The position numbers and the translations under genes are program-made. This document shows, piece by piece, positions 16,461 through 25,491 of a stretch of 64,000 bases of DNA. The DNA lies in the NCBI GenBank assembly GCA_963757605.1, contig CAVWSF010000004.1:115316-179315 (forward strand), given 5' to 3'. The stretch is from JAICJC01 sp963757605 (lineage in GTDB: Bacteria > Actinomycetota > Thermoleophilia > Gaiellales > JAICJC01). Every line of letters starts with the position of its first letter. Within the stretch, counting starts at the first letter, position 1. The notes under the pieces are model-generated. The model was given only the letters and a program-made list of their open reading frames with translations. It was not told the DNA's origin and made no database searches.

Positions 16461-17234
16461 TCAGACGCGGCTGTAGCCGCCGTCAATGGAGATGTTCGCG
16501 CCCGTCAGGAAGCCGGCCTCGCCGGCGCACAGGAAGACGCAGGCATCTGCGACCTCGGCCACGTTCCCGAACCGTCCGATGGGATGCCGCGACAGGAGCT
16601 CGCGCTCGAACGCCCGCCCGTCGTTCAAGGCCGTCATCACCGACTCGTGCAGCTCCGTGGCGATGACTCCCGGCATGAGCGTGTTCGACCGGATGCCGCG
16701 GGGGCCGTACTCAACGGCGATGTGGTCGGAGAGCATGTTGAGGCCGGCCTTGGAGATGTCGTATCCGCAGTCGCCGGCCCAGACCGTGATGGCACAGACG
16801 GAGCTCATGTGGACGAGCGAGCCTCCCCCCGCCTCGAGCAGGTGCGGGATGGCGTACTTGGCGACCAGGAACGGGCCGCGCAGGTTCGTCCGGATGAGCA
16901 GGTCGAACTCCTCGACGGGCCACTCGTCGACGGGCTTCCACTCGGTGGCGTCGATCCCGGCATTGTTGATCACGACGTCAAGCCCGCCGAACGCTGCTGC
17001 GGCGGCCTCGACCACGCCCCGGGCGCCGTCGTCGTCGGAGACGTCGCCGACGACGGCCGCCGCCCTGCCGCCCGCGGCCGTGATCCGGTCGACGGTCGCA
17101 GTCGTGCGCTTCTCGTCGCGGCCGCCGCACGCCACCGCCGCCCCTTCGGCCGCGAACCGGATCGCGACCTCGCGGCCGATGCCGCTGGACGCCCCGGTGA
17201 CCAGGGCGCGCCTTCCCTGAAGACGTGTGCTCAA
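16461..17234 (-). CDS. SDR-family oxidoreductase
   Basis: The 257-residue SDR has TGASSGIG, NNAG, the catalytic Ser in HMSSVC, and Y-x3-K (YDISK), ending with TGANISIDGGYSRV. I chose TTG 17234 because GAAGGAG lies five bases upstream of it; a longer frame further upstream has no such signal. It is followed by a dehydratase and the RraA-like aldolase, and preceded by a broken SDR and a transporter, all on the minus strand. It probably oxidises a sugar or sugar acid. Confidence 0.85.
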   Translation of the reverse strand: MSTRLQGRRALVTGASSGIGREVAIRFAAEGAAVACGGRDEKRTTATVDRITAAGGRAAAVVGDVSDDDGARGVVEAAAAAFGGLDVVINNAGIDATEWKPVDEWPVEEFDLLIRTNLRGPFLVAKYAIPHLLEAGGGSLVHMSSVCAITVWAGDCGYDISKAGLNMLSDHIAVEYGPRGIRSNTLMPGVIATELHESVMTALNDGRAFERELLSRHPIGRFGNVAEVADACVFLCAGEAGFLTGANISIDGGYSRV

Positions 17235-17826
17235 GTTACTCCTTCGATGTCGAGACGTGGATACGCATAGCATCGAGCCCAACGCGCCCCCCGTCGGCGG
17301 CGACCTCGGCGCTGTTGAGGCATGAGACACGATCGCTGAGCAGAAAGGCGATCATTCGGCGATCTCCGACGGCTGGCCGGCCCCGAGCTCCGACTGAACT
17401 CTCGCGGGAGCAGGGCATTGGTCATCGGCGTCTCGATGACGCCGCGGAGGACCGCGTTGTAGCGGATCTCGAACGGCCCGTGGTCGAACCGCGGTGCTCT
17501 TGGTCGCGCGTAGAAGTGCGGCCTTCGCCGGCCCGTACATGTAGCAGCGCGGAACGACGCCACGCCCTGGATGGACACGACGTTCACGATCGCCTCGCTG
17601 CCCCACTCGCGTTCGGCCCACTCGCCGCGTCCGCGATGACCGGCGTGAACCGCTCGCCGATTGGCTCCGCCGGGGCGTGAGCGCTGCCTCGCCCTGTCGA
17701 GCCCAACCACGCCGACGGAACCTTCCGCCAGTCGCTCGGCCACCGCCCGCCCGATGCCCATCGCCGCCCCCGTGACGACAGCGACGAGGGGCCGGGCGGA
17801 CCCGGCCCCCTGTCCCTGTAGATCCG
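17235..17826 (-). pseudogene. Decayed SDR gene
   Basis: Pieces of one SDR lie in all three minus frames: VVTGAAMGIGRAVAERL near the 5' end, then EAIVNVVSIQGVA, CYMYGPAKAALLRATKS, IRYNAVLRGVIETPM, GQPSEIAE and IAFLLSDRVSCLNSAE. The middle region with the NNAG segment is lost. The pieces match the SDRs at 24690 and 33740, so this is a third, degraded paralogue with several frameshifts and deletions. No continuous product is possible. Confidence 0.8.
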
Positions 17827-19458
17827 TCACTCCGGCGGGATCTCTGCGAACGCCCGGTCGATGTCGATCCCCTTGGTCTTGCGGAACGCCTTCACCGCGA
17901 AGTAGTACAGGATGGCCAACGCGATGGTGACGCCGAAGATGCTGAACATCTTCTGCTTGTCGGCGAGGAAGAACTGGGTCGGGTAATGCAGGTACAGCAC
18001 CCAGATGAACACACACGCGAGGATCGCCCCCGCGCCGGCGATGGATACAACGGGCACGCCCGCAAACGTCCGTTTCGTCGTCGACGCCCGGTAGAGATCC
18101 GGCTTGACGTACGGCACCAGTACCGCCGCGAGCCCGACCATTCCCATGGCGATCAACTGAACCAGGACCGCGTACACGAGCACCTGGAAGAAGCTGGAGC
18201 CGTTAACCGCCCAGATCAGTGTGGCGATCGATGCAAGCAGCGAGATGATCACCGCAACGTACGGCGAGCCATTGCTCGAGGTCGCCGTCACGCCCTTCGG
18301 CAGGATCCCGTCGAACGCGTAGGCGAACAGCATCCGCGTCGGTTGGATGAACGAGATGTAGCAGATCAGCGGCCAGAACAGGATATACCCGCTGAAGAGC
18401 AGGATCGCAATGATGGTGTTGCCTGTCGAGGCTGCGACCAACGAGAAGTACTGCGGGGCGATGGGAGTCTCCCCGCCGCCGTTGGCGGCGATCATGAAGC
18501 TTGTTCCGAACGTGTGGAAGAAGATTGCAGCGCACACGGCGACGATGACCGGCCCCGCCACGGCGGCGATCGCCATGTTGTTCGCGGTCTTCATCGTGCT
18601 CGCCTGGCGCAACTCTCCACCGATGAACGTCGACCAGTAGGTGTAGATAGAGAACGACGCGAAGAACCCCATCACAGGGATCGTGTTTCCGAAGTCGAAT
18701 GCCGGGTCCGTGTTCACCCCCGCAGCCTGGGCAGTGCTGATCGTGTGCTGGTAGGCATTGTCACCCGCACCGATCCCACTGGCGAAGCCGTTGAAGTTCG
18801 AGATGAACGTGCTGTGCGTGGTGAAGATCGCGATGAGCACGCTCAGTGCCAGAGTCCCGGTAACCAGCCAGAAGACGGTGTTCTGGATCCGCAATGTCCA
18901 ACTCCAGCCACCGGCCAGGATGAATGCCGAGAGCACCATCATCAGCGAACCGAGCACGATCTGCCAGTTCTTCGTTTGGATGTCTGCACTCCACTCGACA
19001 AGCGTCGGCCAGCCTCCGACAAGGCCGATTCCCGCCAACCCAGGAGCGAGACCGATGGTCACGAACGCGATCCCGAAGAACGCGTTCGAGAGCAGTCCCG
19101 CCAAGGTCATACAGAAGGACGAGATCAGCCCTGCCAGCGGGTGTATCACCCGACTGACCAGCATGTAGTCCCCGCCGGATCTGGGGATCATCTGGGTCAG
19201 CAGACCGAAGGCGTATGCCAGGGCGAGCCCCAGCGGGATCACGAGCAGCAGCCCGACCAGGTAGTTCCCCCCCGGGAAGAGGGCGAACACGAAGAAGAAC
19301 CCGGCTGCGAGCGACTGTGCCGGGTGGCCGGGGATAAAGTTGATGATCAGCGACGACCGCGGCGAGACGCCGCGGACGAGACCCGTGGCGTTCCGGGCGA
19401 ACAGCCCAGAGCCGGGTGCCGGAGGCGGCGCTTCGCCCGCGGCTGACATGTCACTCAC
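17827..19458 (-). CDS. APC-superfamily amino acid/organocation permease
   Basis: The 543-residue membrane protein has about twelve hydrophobic segments and the APC-type N-terminal motif around RGVSPRSSLI...GGDYMLVSRV. GTG 19458 has AGGAGG six bases upstream. A long periplasmic or outer loop (about residues 225-265) lies between segments. APC permeases usually carry amino acids or amines; here it heads an operon of SDR, dehydratase and aldolase genes, so it may import the acid degraded by them. No other transporter lies in the island. Confidence 0.82.
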   Translation of the reverse strand: MSDMSAAGEAPPPAPGSGLFARNATGLVRGVSPRSSLIINFIPGHPAQSLAAGFFFVFALFPGGNYLVGLLLVIPLGLALAYAFGLLTQMIPRSGGDYMLVSRVIHPLAGLISSFCMTLAGLLSNAFFGIAFVTIGLAPGLAGIGLVGGWPTLVEWSADIQTKNWQIVLGSLMMVLSAFILAGGWSWTLRIQNTVFWLVTGTLALSVLIAIFTTHSTFISNFNGFASGIGAGDNAYQHTISTAQAAGVNTDPAFDFGNTIPVMGFFASFSIYTYWSTFIGGELRQASTMKTANNMAIAAVAGPVIVAVCAAIFFHTFGTSFMIAANGGGETPIAPQYFSLVAASTGNTIIAILLFSGYILFWPLICYISFIQPTRMLFAYAFDGILPKGVTATSSNGSPYVAVIISLLASIATLIWAVNGSSFFQVLVYAVLVQLIAMGMVGLAAVLVPYVKPDLYRASTTKRTFAGVPVVSIAGAGAILACVFIWVLYLHYPTQFFLADKQKMFSIFGVTIALAILYYFAVKAFRKTKGIDIDRAFAEIPPE

Positions 19459-19486
19459 GACGTTCCTCCTTGCTCGAAGATATGCA

Positions 19487-20473
19487 CTAACCGATCACGA
19501 ACTGGTGTGACACGACCTCGGACGGCGCCAGCTTCACGGTGACGCCGTGGATCCGGCCGCTGTTGTATTCGGATCCCGAGTTGACACACAGCGTTCGACC
19601 TATGCGCGCCTCCCCGCGCGACTCGTGGATGTGTCCGTGCAGCGCCAGCAGAGGCTGGTACTCCTCGATGATCTGACGCACGGCGGTGCTGCCGACCGGG
19701 ACAGGGTTCGGCTGCCCGCTCTTGTAGACGAGCGTGAGGTCGGGGTTCATCTCGTTCGCGGTGTCGAGCCCCGAATCGTGCGGCGGCACGTGTAGATTGA
19801 AGATGGCCGTCGCCGGCGATTCGACCTGCTCGGCGAGGCCGCGCAGCTTCGCGTACAGCGCGTCCTCGTTAAGCTCCCGCGGGCTGCTCCAGGGCGTCGG
19901 GTTTGCGTATGCGCAGGAGATCATCTCGTGATCTCCCACCCGCACGACGCGCTCATCACACGCGGTGACGTGCGCGGCCGCGTCGATCACGCCGTCGCAG
20001 ATCCACGGATCGTCATTGCCCGGCATGACGAACACGTCGATGCCGTACTCCGACATCCGCTCGTCTGCCAGGTCGATCCAGCGCTGCAGCTCCTCCACCA
20101 TCACACGCTCGAACAGCTCCGAGCGCATCCCGGCATCGGCATCGGCGAGGGCGACCTCCTCGGCGCCGGCCCGCCACGGGTACATGCCGTTGTAGCGGAT
20201 CGCCGCCTCGAGCTTCCCGAGCTCCTCGGGGTCGGAGCCGGACTGGTCCTCTCCGAGGAACCGGACCTTGAACGACTCGCCGTCGACGGTGATCGGGACG
20301 ATCGCCTTCCCGGTGAGGTCCCCGCCCATGATCAGCGCCTGCACTCCGTAGAAGCGGCCGGCACCCAGGAACTTGCGCCAGCACTGCTCCGAGCCGTGCA
20401 CGTCCGAGGCGTAGTACAGCTCGAGCGTGCTCGCCGCAGTCTGGTCGTGTGCCTTGCGTTTCCTCAGGAGCAA
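19487..20473 (-). CDS. Calcineurin-like metallophosphoesterase
   Basis: The 328-residue protein shows the metallophosphoesterase motifs in order: SDVHG (D-x-H), GGDLT, PGNDD, NLHVPPHD and HGHIHES (GHxH). It is soluble. TTG 20473 is preceded by AGGAAG at a seven-base distance, and the frame carries no better start. A LacI-type operator lies at 20494-20505, directly upstream. The substrate is unknown; a phosphorylated sugar or cyclic nucleotide are possibilities. Confidence 0.78.
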   Translation of the reverse strand: MLLRKRKAHDQTAASTLELYYASDVHGSEQCWRKFLGAGRFYGVQALIMGGDLTGKAIVPITVDGESFKVRFLGEDQSGSDPEELGKLEAAIRYNGMYPWRAGAEEVALADADAGMRSELFERVMVEELQRWIDLADERMSEYGIDVFVMPGNDDPWICDGVIDAAAHVTACDERVVRVGDHEMISCAYANPTPWSSPRELNEDALYAKLRGLAEQVESPATAIFNLHVPPHDSGLDTANEMNPDLTLVYKSGQPNPVPVGSTAVRQIIEEYQPLLALHGHIHESRGEARIGRTLCVNSGSEYNSGRIHGVTVKLAPSEVVSHQFVIG

Positions 20474-20493
20474 GGACTCACTTCCTGATGCGT

Positions 20494-20505
20494 ACAAACG
20501 ATTGC
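20494..20505. promoter_or_regulatory. LacI-type operator ACAAACGATTGC
   Basis: It lies 20 bases upstream of the metallophosphoesterase TTG start. A weak minus-strand promoter (TTGACG, 17 nt, GAGAGT at 20514-20542) sits just upstream of it. It matches the other four island sites at ten or more of twelve positions. Confidence 0.5.
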
Positions 20506-20519
20506 ACGTCCAGACTCTC

Positions 20520-21446
20520 TCACGCGGGCGTTCTTCCGTCAAGCGGTCGAGCGACGAGCCGGCAGGCGAGGTCGGCGCCCGGCTCGACGCGGTGAGCCTG
20601 TCCCTCCGCGACCGCACGGGCGAGGCCGAGCGAGTGGGGGACGGAGGCCGGCTCCAGGCCGAGCATCTCCCCGTGCTCCCTCCAGAGGCCGCCGCTCGTC
20701 CGAACCTCGTGCCACAGCCAGAGGTGCGGGAGCACCTCCACGTCCCACTCGACGACGAGGCCCTGGCCCGTCGCGACGTTCCGCACCTCCACGCGTCCCT
20801 CTGGCAGGTCAGCGACGCAGCCGAAGCGCGCCCGGGGACGGTCGAGGGGCCACCGGTCCGCCCGCTCGACCGAGGAGTCGACCAGGAGGAGCTCCGGCCA
20901 TTCGGGTGCATCCGCGGGCGGCCGCACGGGGCCATCGACCTCGGAGAGCTCGAACCCCCGTCCACCCGGCAGCCAGATCTCGACCTCCGGGCTTAGGAGC
21001 TGCACGCCGACCGTCAGGTGCTCGACCCAGATCATCGAGACGGAGCAGTCGGTCGCTCGCCAGCGCGTGTCGATCGTGAGCGCACCGTCGTCGACGGCGA
21101 GCCGCCGCTCGGCGTCCAGTCCGTGGCCCGTCCACGCGAGCGTGGCGGCGTCGGCCGACAACGCGAGCACGTGCCAGTCGCTCGTGGATGCTGCGCCGTG
21201 GAATCCGTGGTCTCTCCCTTCGACGGTGCAGGCGTTGCCCGCGTTCGGGGCCACCGTCTGCCAACCGCCGCGGTAGCTCCCCGTCCAGGTGTCCTCGTCG
21301 AGGTCGCCGGAACGCGGCGGCAGCGACGCAAACGACGGCCGGCCGAGGTACTGCGCGCCTGTCCGCGGGACGACGAGATCCAGGATCTCGCCGCCGTGGG
21401 CCGGATCCGCCCGCACCAGCAGGTCGTCTGTCCCGAGCACGATCAC
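20520..21446 (-). CDS. Aldose-1-epimerase-like (galactose mutarotase fold) protein
   Basis: The 308-residue protein has the beta-sandwich features of mutarotase-like proteins: GGEILDLVVP near the start, DHGFHGAAS with a catalytic-type His, WHEVRTSGG and LGLEPAS. GTG 21446 overlaps the stop of the dehydrogenase (GTGA). Such proteins interconvert anomers or bind sugars. The family is broad, so substrate and even catalytic activity are inferred. Confidence 0.7.
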   Translation of the reverse strand: MIVLGTDDLLVRADPAHGGEILDLVVPRTGAQYLGRPSFASLPPRSGDLDEDTWTGSYRGGWQTVAPNAGNACTVEGRDHGFHGAASTSDWHVLALSADAATLAWTGHGLDAERRLAVDDGALTIDTRWRATDCSVSMIWVEHLTVGVQLLSPEVEIWLPGGRGFELSEVDGPVRPPADAPEWPELLLVDSSVERADRWPLDRPRARFGCVADLPEGRVEVRNVATGQGLVVEWDVEVLPHLWLWHEVRTSGGLWREHGEMLGLEPASVPHSLGLARAVAEGQAHRVEPGADLACRLVARPLDGRTPA

Positions 21447-22543
21447 AGCTCGATCACCACCCGCCCTCCCGCGCCGGAGGAGGCGATCTCGACGGCGTCG
21501 TTGATCCGGCTGAGTGGCATTCGGTGCGTGACAAGCGGCGCCAGGTCGAGCGTCCCAGAGGCCGCGAGCCGCGCGAGCCCGGGCACGTGCAGGGCGGGGT
21601 TCGCCCCGCCGAGGTTCGAGCCGAGGATCGTGTGCTCGAACTGCGTCATGTCGTAGACGTCGAACCCCGCCTTGACGCCCATCGCAGGCTGTCCAATAAG
21701 CACGGTCGTCCCGCCGTCGCGCACCGAGCGGAAGGCCTGATCGGCCACGGCGCTGATGCCGATCGCCTCGAGCGCGCAGTCGACACCGCCCGGCGCGATC
21801 ACCCGCACCTGCTCGGCCGGATCGCCCGCGTTGGGATCGACCGCATGCGTCGCGCCCATCGCGAGGGCCATCTCGCGCTTGGCCGGTAGCGGATCGACCG
21901 CGATCAGCGGCTCAGCGGATACGAGCCGGGCCCCGAGGATCGCCGCCAGGCCGACGCCGCCGCAGCCGAAGACCGCGACCGAGTCCCCAGGGCGAACGTT
22001 TGCGCGGCGCGTCACAGACATCACCCCGGTCGTCACGCCGCATCCCAGGAGGCACGCGAGGCCGGGCTCCAGCCGGTCGATGACGGGGATCGCGCCGCTC
22101 GCCGGGACCACGGCGTGGTCGGCGAACGACGACACGAGTGCCAGGTGGTGCACGCGCTCCTGGCCGCGATGGAAGCGGGTGGTTCCGTCGCGCATCGTGC
22201 CCGCATCCATGCACGCCGCAGCGTCGAGACAGAGGTTCGCGCGTCCCTCGAGGCAGTACGCACAGCGACCGCACGGGGGTGCGAACGTGAGAACGACGTG
22301 CTCGCCGATGCGGCTCTCGGGCACCCCTTCGCCGACGGCCTCGATCACTCCCGCTCCCTCATGGCCGAGCACGATCGGCACGGGCGACGGCCACTTGCCG
22401 GTCATGTACGACAGGTCGCTGCGGCAGATGCCCGAGGCCTGCATCCGCACGAGGACCTCGTCGCGGCGCGGCTCGTCGAGCTCGACCTCCCCGACGACGA
22501 GGGGCGACGAGGGCTGCTCGAGAATGGCTGCCTCGACGATCAT
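21443..22543 (-). CDS. Zinc-dependent alcohol dehydrogenase (class III/aryl-alcohol type)
   Basis: The 366-residue MDR protein has CRSD, GHEGAG, four structural zinc cysteines (CGRCAYCLEGRANLC), LGCGVTTG and FGCGGVGLA for NAD binding. ATG 22543 overlaps the LacI gene stop (ATGA). It is longer than the MDR at 7700 and belongs to the long-chain group that includes formaldehyde and aryl-alcohol dehydrogenases. In context it probably oxidises a sugar-derived alcohol or aldehyde hydrate. Confidence 0.85.
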   Translation of the reverse strand: MIVEAAILEQPSSPLVVGEVELDEPRRDEVLVRMQASGICRSDLSYMTGKWPSPVPIVLGHEGAGVIEAVGEGVPESRIGEHVVLTFAPPCGRCAYCLEGRANLCLDAAACMDAGTMRDGTTRFHRGQERVHHLALVSSFADHAVVPASGAIPVIDRLEPGLACLLGCGVTTGVMSVTRRANVRPGDSVAVFGCGGVGLAAILGARLVSAEPLIAVDPLPAKREMALAMGATHAVDPNAGDPAEQVRVIAPGGVDCALEAIGISAVADQAFRSVRDGGTTVLIGQPAMGVKAGFDVYDMTQFEHTILGSNLGGANPALHVPGLARLAASGTLDLAPLVTHRMPLSRINDAVEIASSGAGGRVVIEL

Positions 22544-23595
22544 CCGCCCTCCGGCGGCGCGGTGGAGCCGCGGACCACGAGCTCCGGCGCGGTCTCGACG
22601 ACGATGTCGCACGGCGCGGCGCCCTCCACCTGGTCGATGAGCGCGTCCACCGCCACTCGGCCCAACTCCGAGAGCGGCATGCGGATTGCCGTCAGCGGCA
22701 CCTCCAGGCAGTCGCAAAGCGGATCGTCGTCGTACCCGACGAGCGACACCTTGGCCGGAATGGGGGTGCCGGCGAGGCGCGCACCGGCCATCGCGCCGAC
22801 CGCCTGGTTGATGTTCGAGGCGAACACGCCCGTGGGCGGCGCCCGCCGGGCGAGAAGCTCCTGCATGGCGGTCATCCCGCCGCGCTCCTCGAACGGCGCC
22901 GCAACCACTGAGCAGCGGAGGCCGGCCGCCCGGACCGCCGTCGCGAACCCGTCCGCGCGGCGCCGCGCGGTGTCGAGCTCGGGCGGACCGGAGATGTGCG
23001 CAAGCCGGGTATGGCCCAGCCCGAGCAGGTGCTCCGCGGCCAAGCGACCGGCGTCCTCCTCGCGCATCGACGCGTTTCGGCCGCTGTCACGATGGCGCCG
23101 GTTGACGAAGACGCAGGGGATCGGATCGGACGCCAGGTGGTCGAAGAGCGGGCTGTCCGGGCGGGCGCTCGCGATCAGGAGCCCGTCGATGCGCCCCTCC
23201 TCGACGAGCCGCTCGTACGCCTGCTGAGCGCTCGGTGCGCCGAGATCTTCGGCCAGCAGGACGACGAAGCTGCGCTCCCAGGCGCGGTCGAAGGCACCGC
23301 GGATGATGGCCGAGTAGACAGGATTTCGGAGCGACGGCACCAGGAGGCCGAGCGCGCCGGTCGAGGCGAGCTTGAGCCCACGGGCCATGGCGTTGGGCCG
23401 GTACCGGAGCCGGGTCGCCGCCTCCTCGATCCGCTCACGGGTCTCGGGCCTAACGGCGGCGGAGCCGCGCCCATTCAGCACCCTCGACACCGTCGAGACG
23501 TGCACGCCGGCCGCCTCGGCAACGTCCTCCAGGCGCGTCGGACGAGGGCTCTGACGCTGAATCATCGCGATCATCCTAACGAACTCACGACGCAT
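22540..23595 (-). CDS. LacI-family transcriptional regulator
   Basis: The protein has an N-terminal HTH (RLEDVAEAAGVHVSTVSRVLNG) with hinge helix and a periplasmic-binding-like effector domain (about 70-340; SLRNPVYSAIIRG, DGLLIASARPDS). ATG 23595 gives 351 residues; ATG 23574 and ATG 23565 are alternatives closer to the HTH. A LacI-type operator sits just upstream at 23598-23609, suggesting autoregulation. It heads the minus-strand run of dehydrogenase, epimerase and phosphoesterase. Confidence 0.88.
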   Translation of the reverse strand: MRREFVRMIAMIQRQSPRPTRLEDVAEAAGVHVSTVSRVLNGRGSAAVRPETRERIEEAATRLRYRPNAMARGLKLASTGALGLLVPSLRNPVYSAIIRGAFDRAWERSFVVLLAEDLGAPSAQQAYERLVEEGRIDGLLIASARPDSPLFDHLASDPIPCVFVNRRHRDSGRNASMREEDAGRLAAEHLLGLGHTRLAHISGPPELDTARRRADGFATAVRAAGLRCSVVAAPFEERGGMTAMQELLARRAPPTGVFASNINQAVGAMAGARLAGTPIPAKVSLVGYDDDPLCDCLEVPLTAIRMPLSELGRVAVDALIDQVEGAAPCDIVVETAPELVVRGSTAPPEGG

Positions 23596-23597
23596 GC

Positions 23598-23609
23598 GCT
23601 AACGTTTGC
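23598..23609. promoter_or_regulatory. LacI-type operator GCTAACGTTTGC
   Basis: It lies between the divergent LacI gene and the epimerase/dehydratase unit, so it could control both. It shares the TCGTTTG/AACGTTTG core with the other island sites. Confidence 0.5.
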
Positions 23610-23613
23610 CTAA

Positions 23614-23682
23614 ATGGGTTTGCACTCCGACGAAACGGCGCAGGCGAGGCGCCTCATCGAGGCTGCGCGGGGCGTCGCATGA
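23614..23682 (+). CDS. Possible 22-residue leader peptide
   Basis: ATG 23614 opens a short frame (MGLHSDETAQARRLIEAARGVA) whose TGA overlaps the ATG of the epimerase gene (ATGA, 23679-23682). It starts five bases after the LacI operator and has no ribosome site, so it would be a leaderless message. The coupling geometry equals that of true genes here. The peptide itself has no known relative and could be chance. Confidence 0.3.
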   Translation: MGLHSDETAQARRLIEAARGVA

Positions 23683-24659
23683 CCCGCGTCCTCGTCACGG
23701 GGGCGTACGGCTGCATCGGCGCGTGGGTCGTCCGCGACCTCGTCGGGAGGGACGTCGACGTGATCGCTCACGACATCGGCGACGACCCCCGCCGCCTCCA
23801 GCTCGTGACGGAGCCGGCGGAGCTCGAGCGAGTGGTACGCGTGCGGGGCGATATCACCGACCTGACGGCACTCGAGGCCCTCATCGACGAACGCGGCGTC
23901 ACCCACATCATCCACCTCGCCGCGCTCCAGGTGCCGTTCTGCCGCGACGATCCGCCGCGCGGCGCCCTCGTGAACGTCGTCGGCACCGTGAACGTCTTCG
24001 AGGCGGTCGCCCGCCGCGCCGACCGGATGGCGTCAGTCGTCTACGCCTCGTCGGTCGCCGCCTACGACGCCATCGACTCGGGTGCGGTGCCGGCGATGAG
24101 CTCGGTCCCCGGCACCCTCTACGGGGTGTACAAGCGCGCCAATGAGGCCACCGCTGCCATCTTCCGCGCGGAGCGCGGCGTCTCGAGCATCGGCCTGCGG
24201 CCGCACACGGTGTATGGGCCTGGCCGCGACCAGGGCCTGACCTCGGCGCCGACGACCGCGATGCTGGCGGCCGCGGCGGGTGTGCCGTACCGGATCCCCT
24301 ACGGCGGGCAGAGCCAGTTCCAGTACGCACCCGACGTCGCTCGGGCGTTCGTCCAGGCCGCCCTCGCCGGGCACGACGGCGCCACGGTGCACAACCTTGC
24401 GGGCGAGGCCGTGTCGATGACCGGAGTGGTCGCCGCGATCGAGGCCGCGGCGCCCGAAGCGGCGGGCCTGATCGAGTTCGACGATGTGCTCTTGCCGTTC
24501 CCCGGTGAGGTTGACGCGGCGTCGCTCGGCGAGACTATCGGGGCCGTCGCCGAGCTTCCGTTTGCCGAGGGCGTGACGGACGCCGTGGCCCGGTTCCGCC
24601 GGTTGCTCGCTGACGGCCGGGTGACGGCCGCGCCGGCCTCGGCCGCCCGCGTGCAGTAG
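23679..24659 (+). CDS. NAD-dependent epimerase/dehydratase family protein
   Basis: The 326-residue extended SDR has TGAYGCIG at the N-terminus, HLAALQVPF, SSVAAYD and the Y-x3-K pair YGVYK. It resembles uronate dehydrogenases and sugar epimerases. In this setting oxidation of a hexuronate or sugar to a lactone is plausible, feeding the SMP-30 lactonase. ATG 23679 begins at the conserved MTRVLVTG. It is divergent from LacI with the operator between. Confidence 0.82.
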   Translation: MTRVLVTGAYGCIGAWVVRDLVGRDVDVIAHDIGDDPRRLQLVTEPAELERVVRVRGDITDLTALEALIDERGVTHIIHLAALQVPFCRDDPPRGALVNVVGTVNVFEAVARRADRMASVVYASSVAAYDAIDSGAVPAMSSVPGTLYGVYKRANEATAAIFRAERGVSSIGLRPHTVYGPGRDQGLTSAPTTAMLAAAAGVPYRIPYGGQSQFQYAPDVARAFVQAALAGHDGATVHNLAGEAVSMTGVVAAIEAAAPEAAGLIEFDDVLLPFPGEVDAASLGETIGAVAELPFAEGVTDAVARFRRLLADGRVTAAPASAARVQ

Positions 24660-24666
24660 ACTCGTC

Positions 24667-24678
24667 ACAAACGATTGT
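24667..24678. promoter_or_regulatory. LacI-type operator ACAAACGATTGT
   Basis: Arms ACAA/TTGT, flanked by C and G to give CACAA-N4-TTGTG symmetry. It is preceded by a TAGACT -10-like box (24657-24662) and lies just upstream of the SDR ribosome site. Confidence 0.55.
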
Positions 24679-24689
24679 GGAGGCGGTCC

Positions 24690-25466
24690 ATGGACGATCG
24701 ATCAGCCGCCGTCGTTACCGGCGCGGCGATGGGGATGGGCCTTGAGATCTCGCGCCGACTCGTGGCGGACGGCGTGTCGGTCGTCGGGATCGACATCAAT
24801 GCGGCCGCGCTCGAGGAAGCGCACGGAGAGCTCGGTGACGGGTTCGAGCCGTTCGCCGGCGACGTGGGCGACTGGAGCACGCATGTCGGCGCGGCCGACG
24901 CCGCGGAGCGGCGCGGCCCTCTGCGCCACTGGGTGAACAGCGCCGGGATCGACATCGTCGGCGGCGCCCACGAGGTGACGCCGGATCACATCGAGCAGGG
25001 CCTGCGTGTGCTCCAGCACGGCGTGATGTTCGGGTGCGCGATCGCCGTGCGGCGGATGCTGCCCGCCCGCACCGGCTCGATCGTCAACATCTCATCGATC
25101 CAGGGCGTGGCGGCGTGGCCCCGCTACTTCGTCTACGACGCTGCCAAGGCGGCGATCCTCATGGCGACGAAGAGCGTCGCGCTCGACTACGCGCCGCACG
25201 GGCTCCGCTGCAACGTCGTGCTCCCCGGGAACGTTGACACCCCGATGTTCCGAGCCGGGATCCCCGAGGATCCAGCGCTGCGCGAGGGCTGGCTCGAGGG
25301 CGAGGCCCGCCTGGCGCCGATGCTGCGGATCGGCCAGCCGTCGGAGATCGCCGACGTGGTGGCCTTCCTTCTGTCGGACAAGGCGTCGTTCGTGAACGGC
25401 GCGGAGGTGATCGTGGACGGCGGTGCGATGGTGCGGTGCTTCCCACACCCGCCCATCGAGGTCTGA
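24690..25466 (+). CDS. SDR-family oxidoreductase
   Basis: The 258-residue SDR has VVTGAAMGMG, GDVGDWSTH, VNSAGID (Ser replacing the usual Asn), NISSIQGVAAWP and Y-x3-K (YDAAK). ATG 24690 follows GGAGG by six bases. It is a close paralogue of 33740-34516 and of the decayed gene at 17235-17826: all share the TGAAMG, DWSTH and SSIQGVA signatures, so this SDR subtype was amplified in the island. The LacI operator lies directly upstream. Confidence 0.85.
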   Translation: MDDRSAAVVTGAAMGMGLEISRRLVADGVSVVGIDINAAALEEAHGELGDGFEPFAGDVGDWSTHVGAADAAERRGPLRHWVNSAGIDIVGGAHEVTPDHIEQGLRVLQHGVMFGCAIAVRRMLPARTGSIVNISSIQGVAAWPRYFVYDAAKAAILMATKSVALDYAPHGLRCNVVLPGNVDTPMFRAGIPEDPALREGWLEGEARLAPMLRIGQPSEIADVVAFLLSDKASFVNGAEVIVDGGAMVRCFPHPPIEV

Positions 25467-25491
25467 CGAGCGACGCGGTAGGCTCTCGCGC

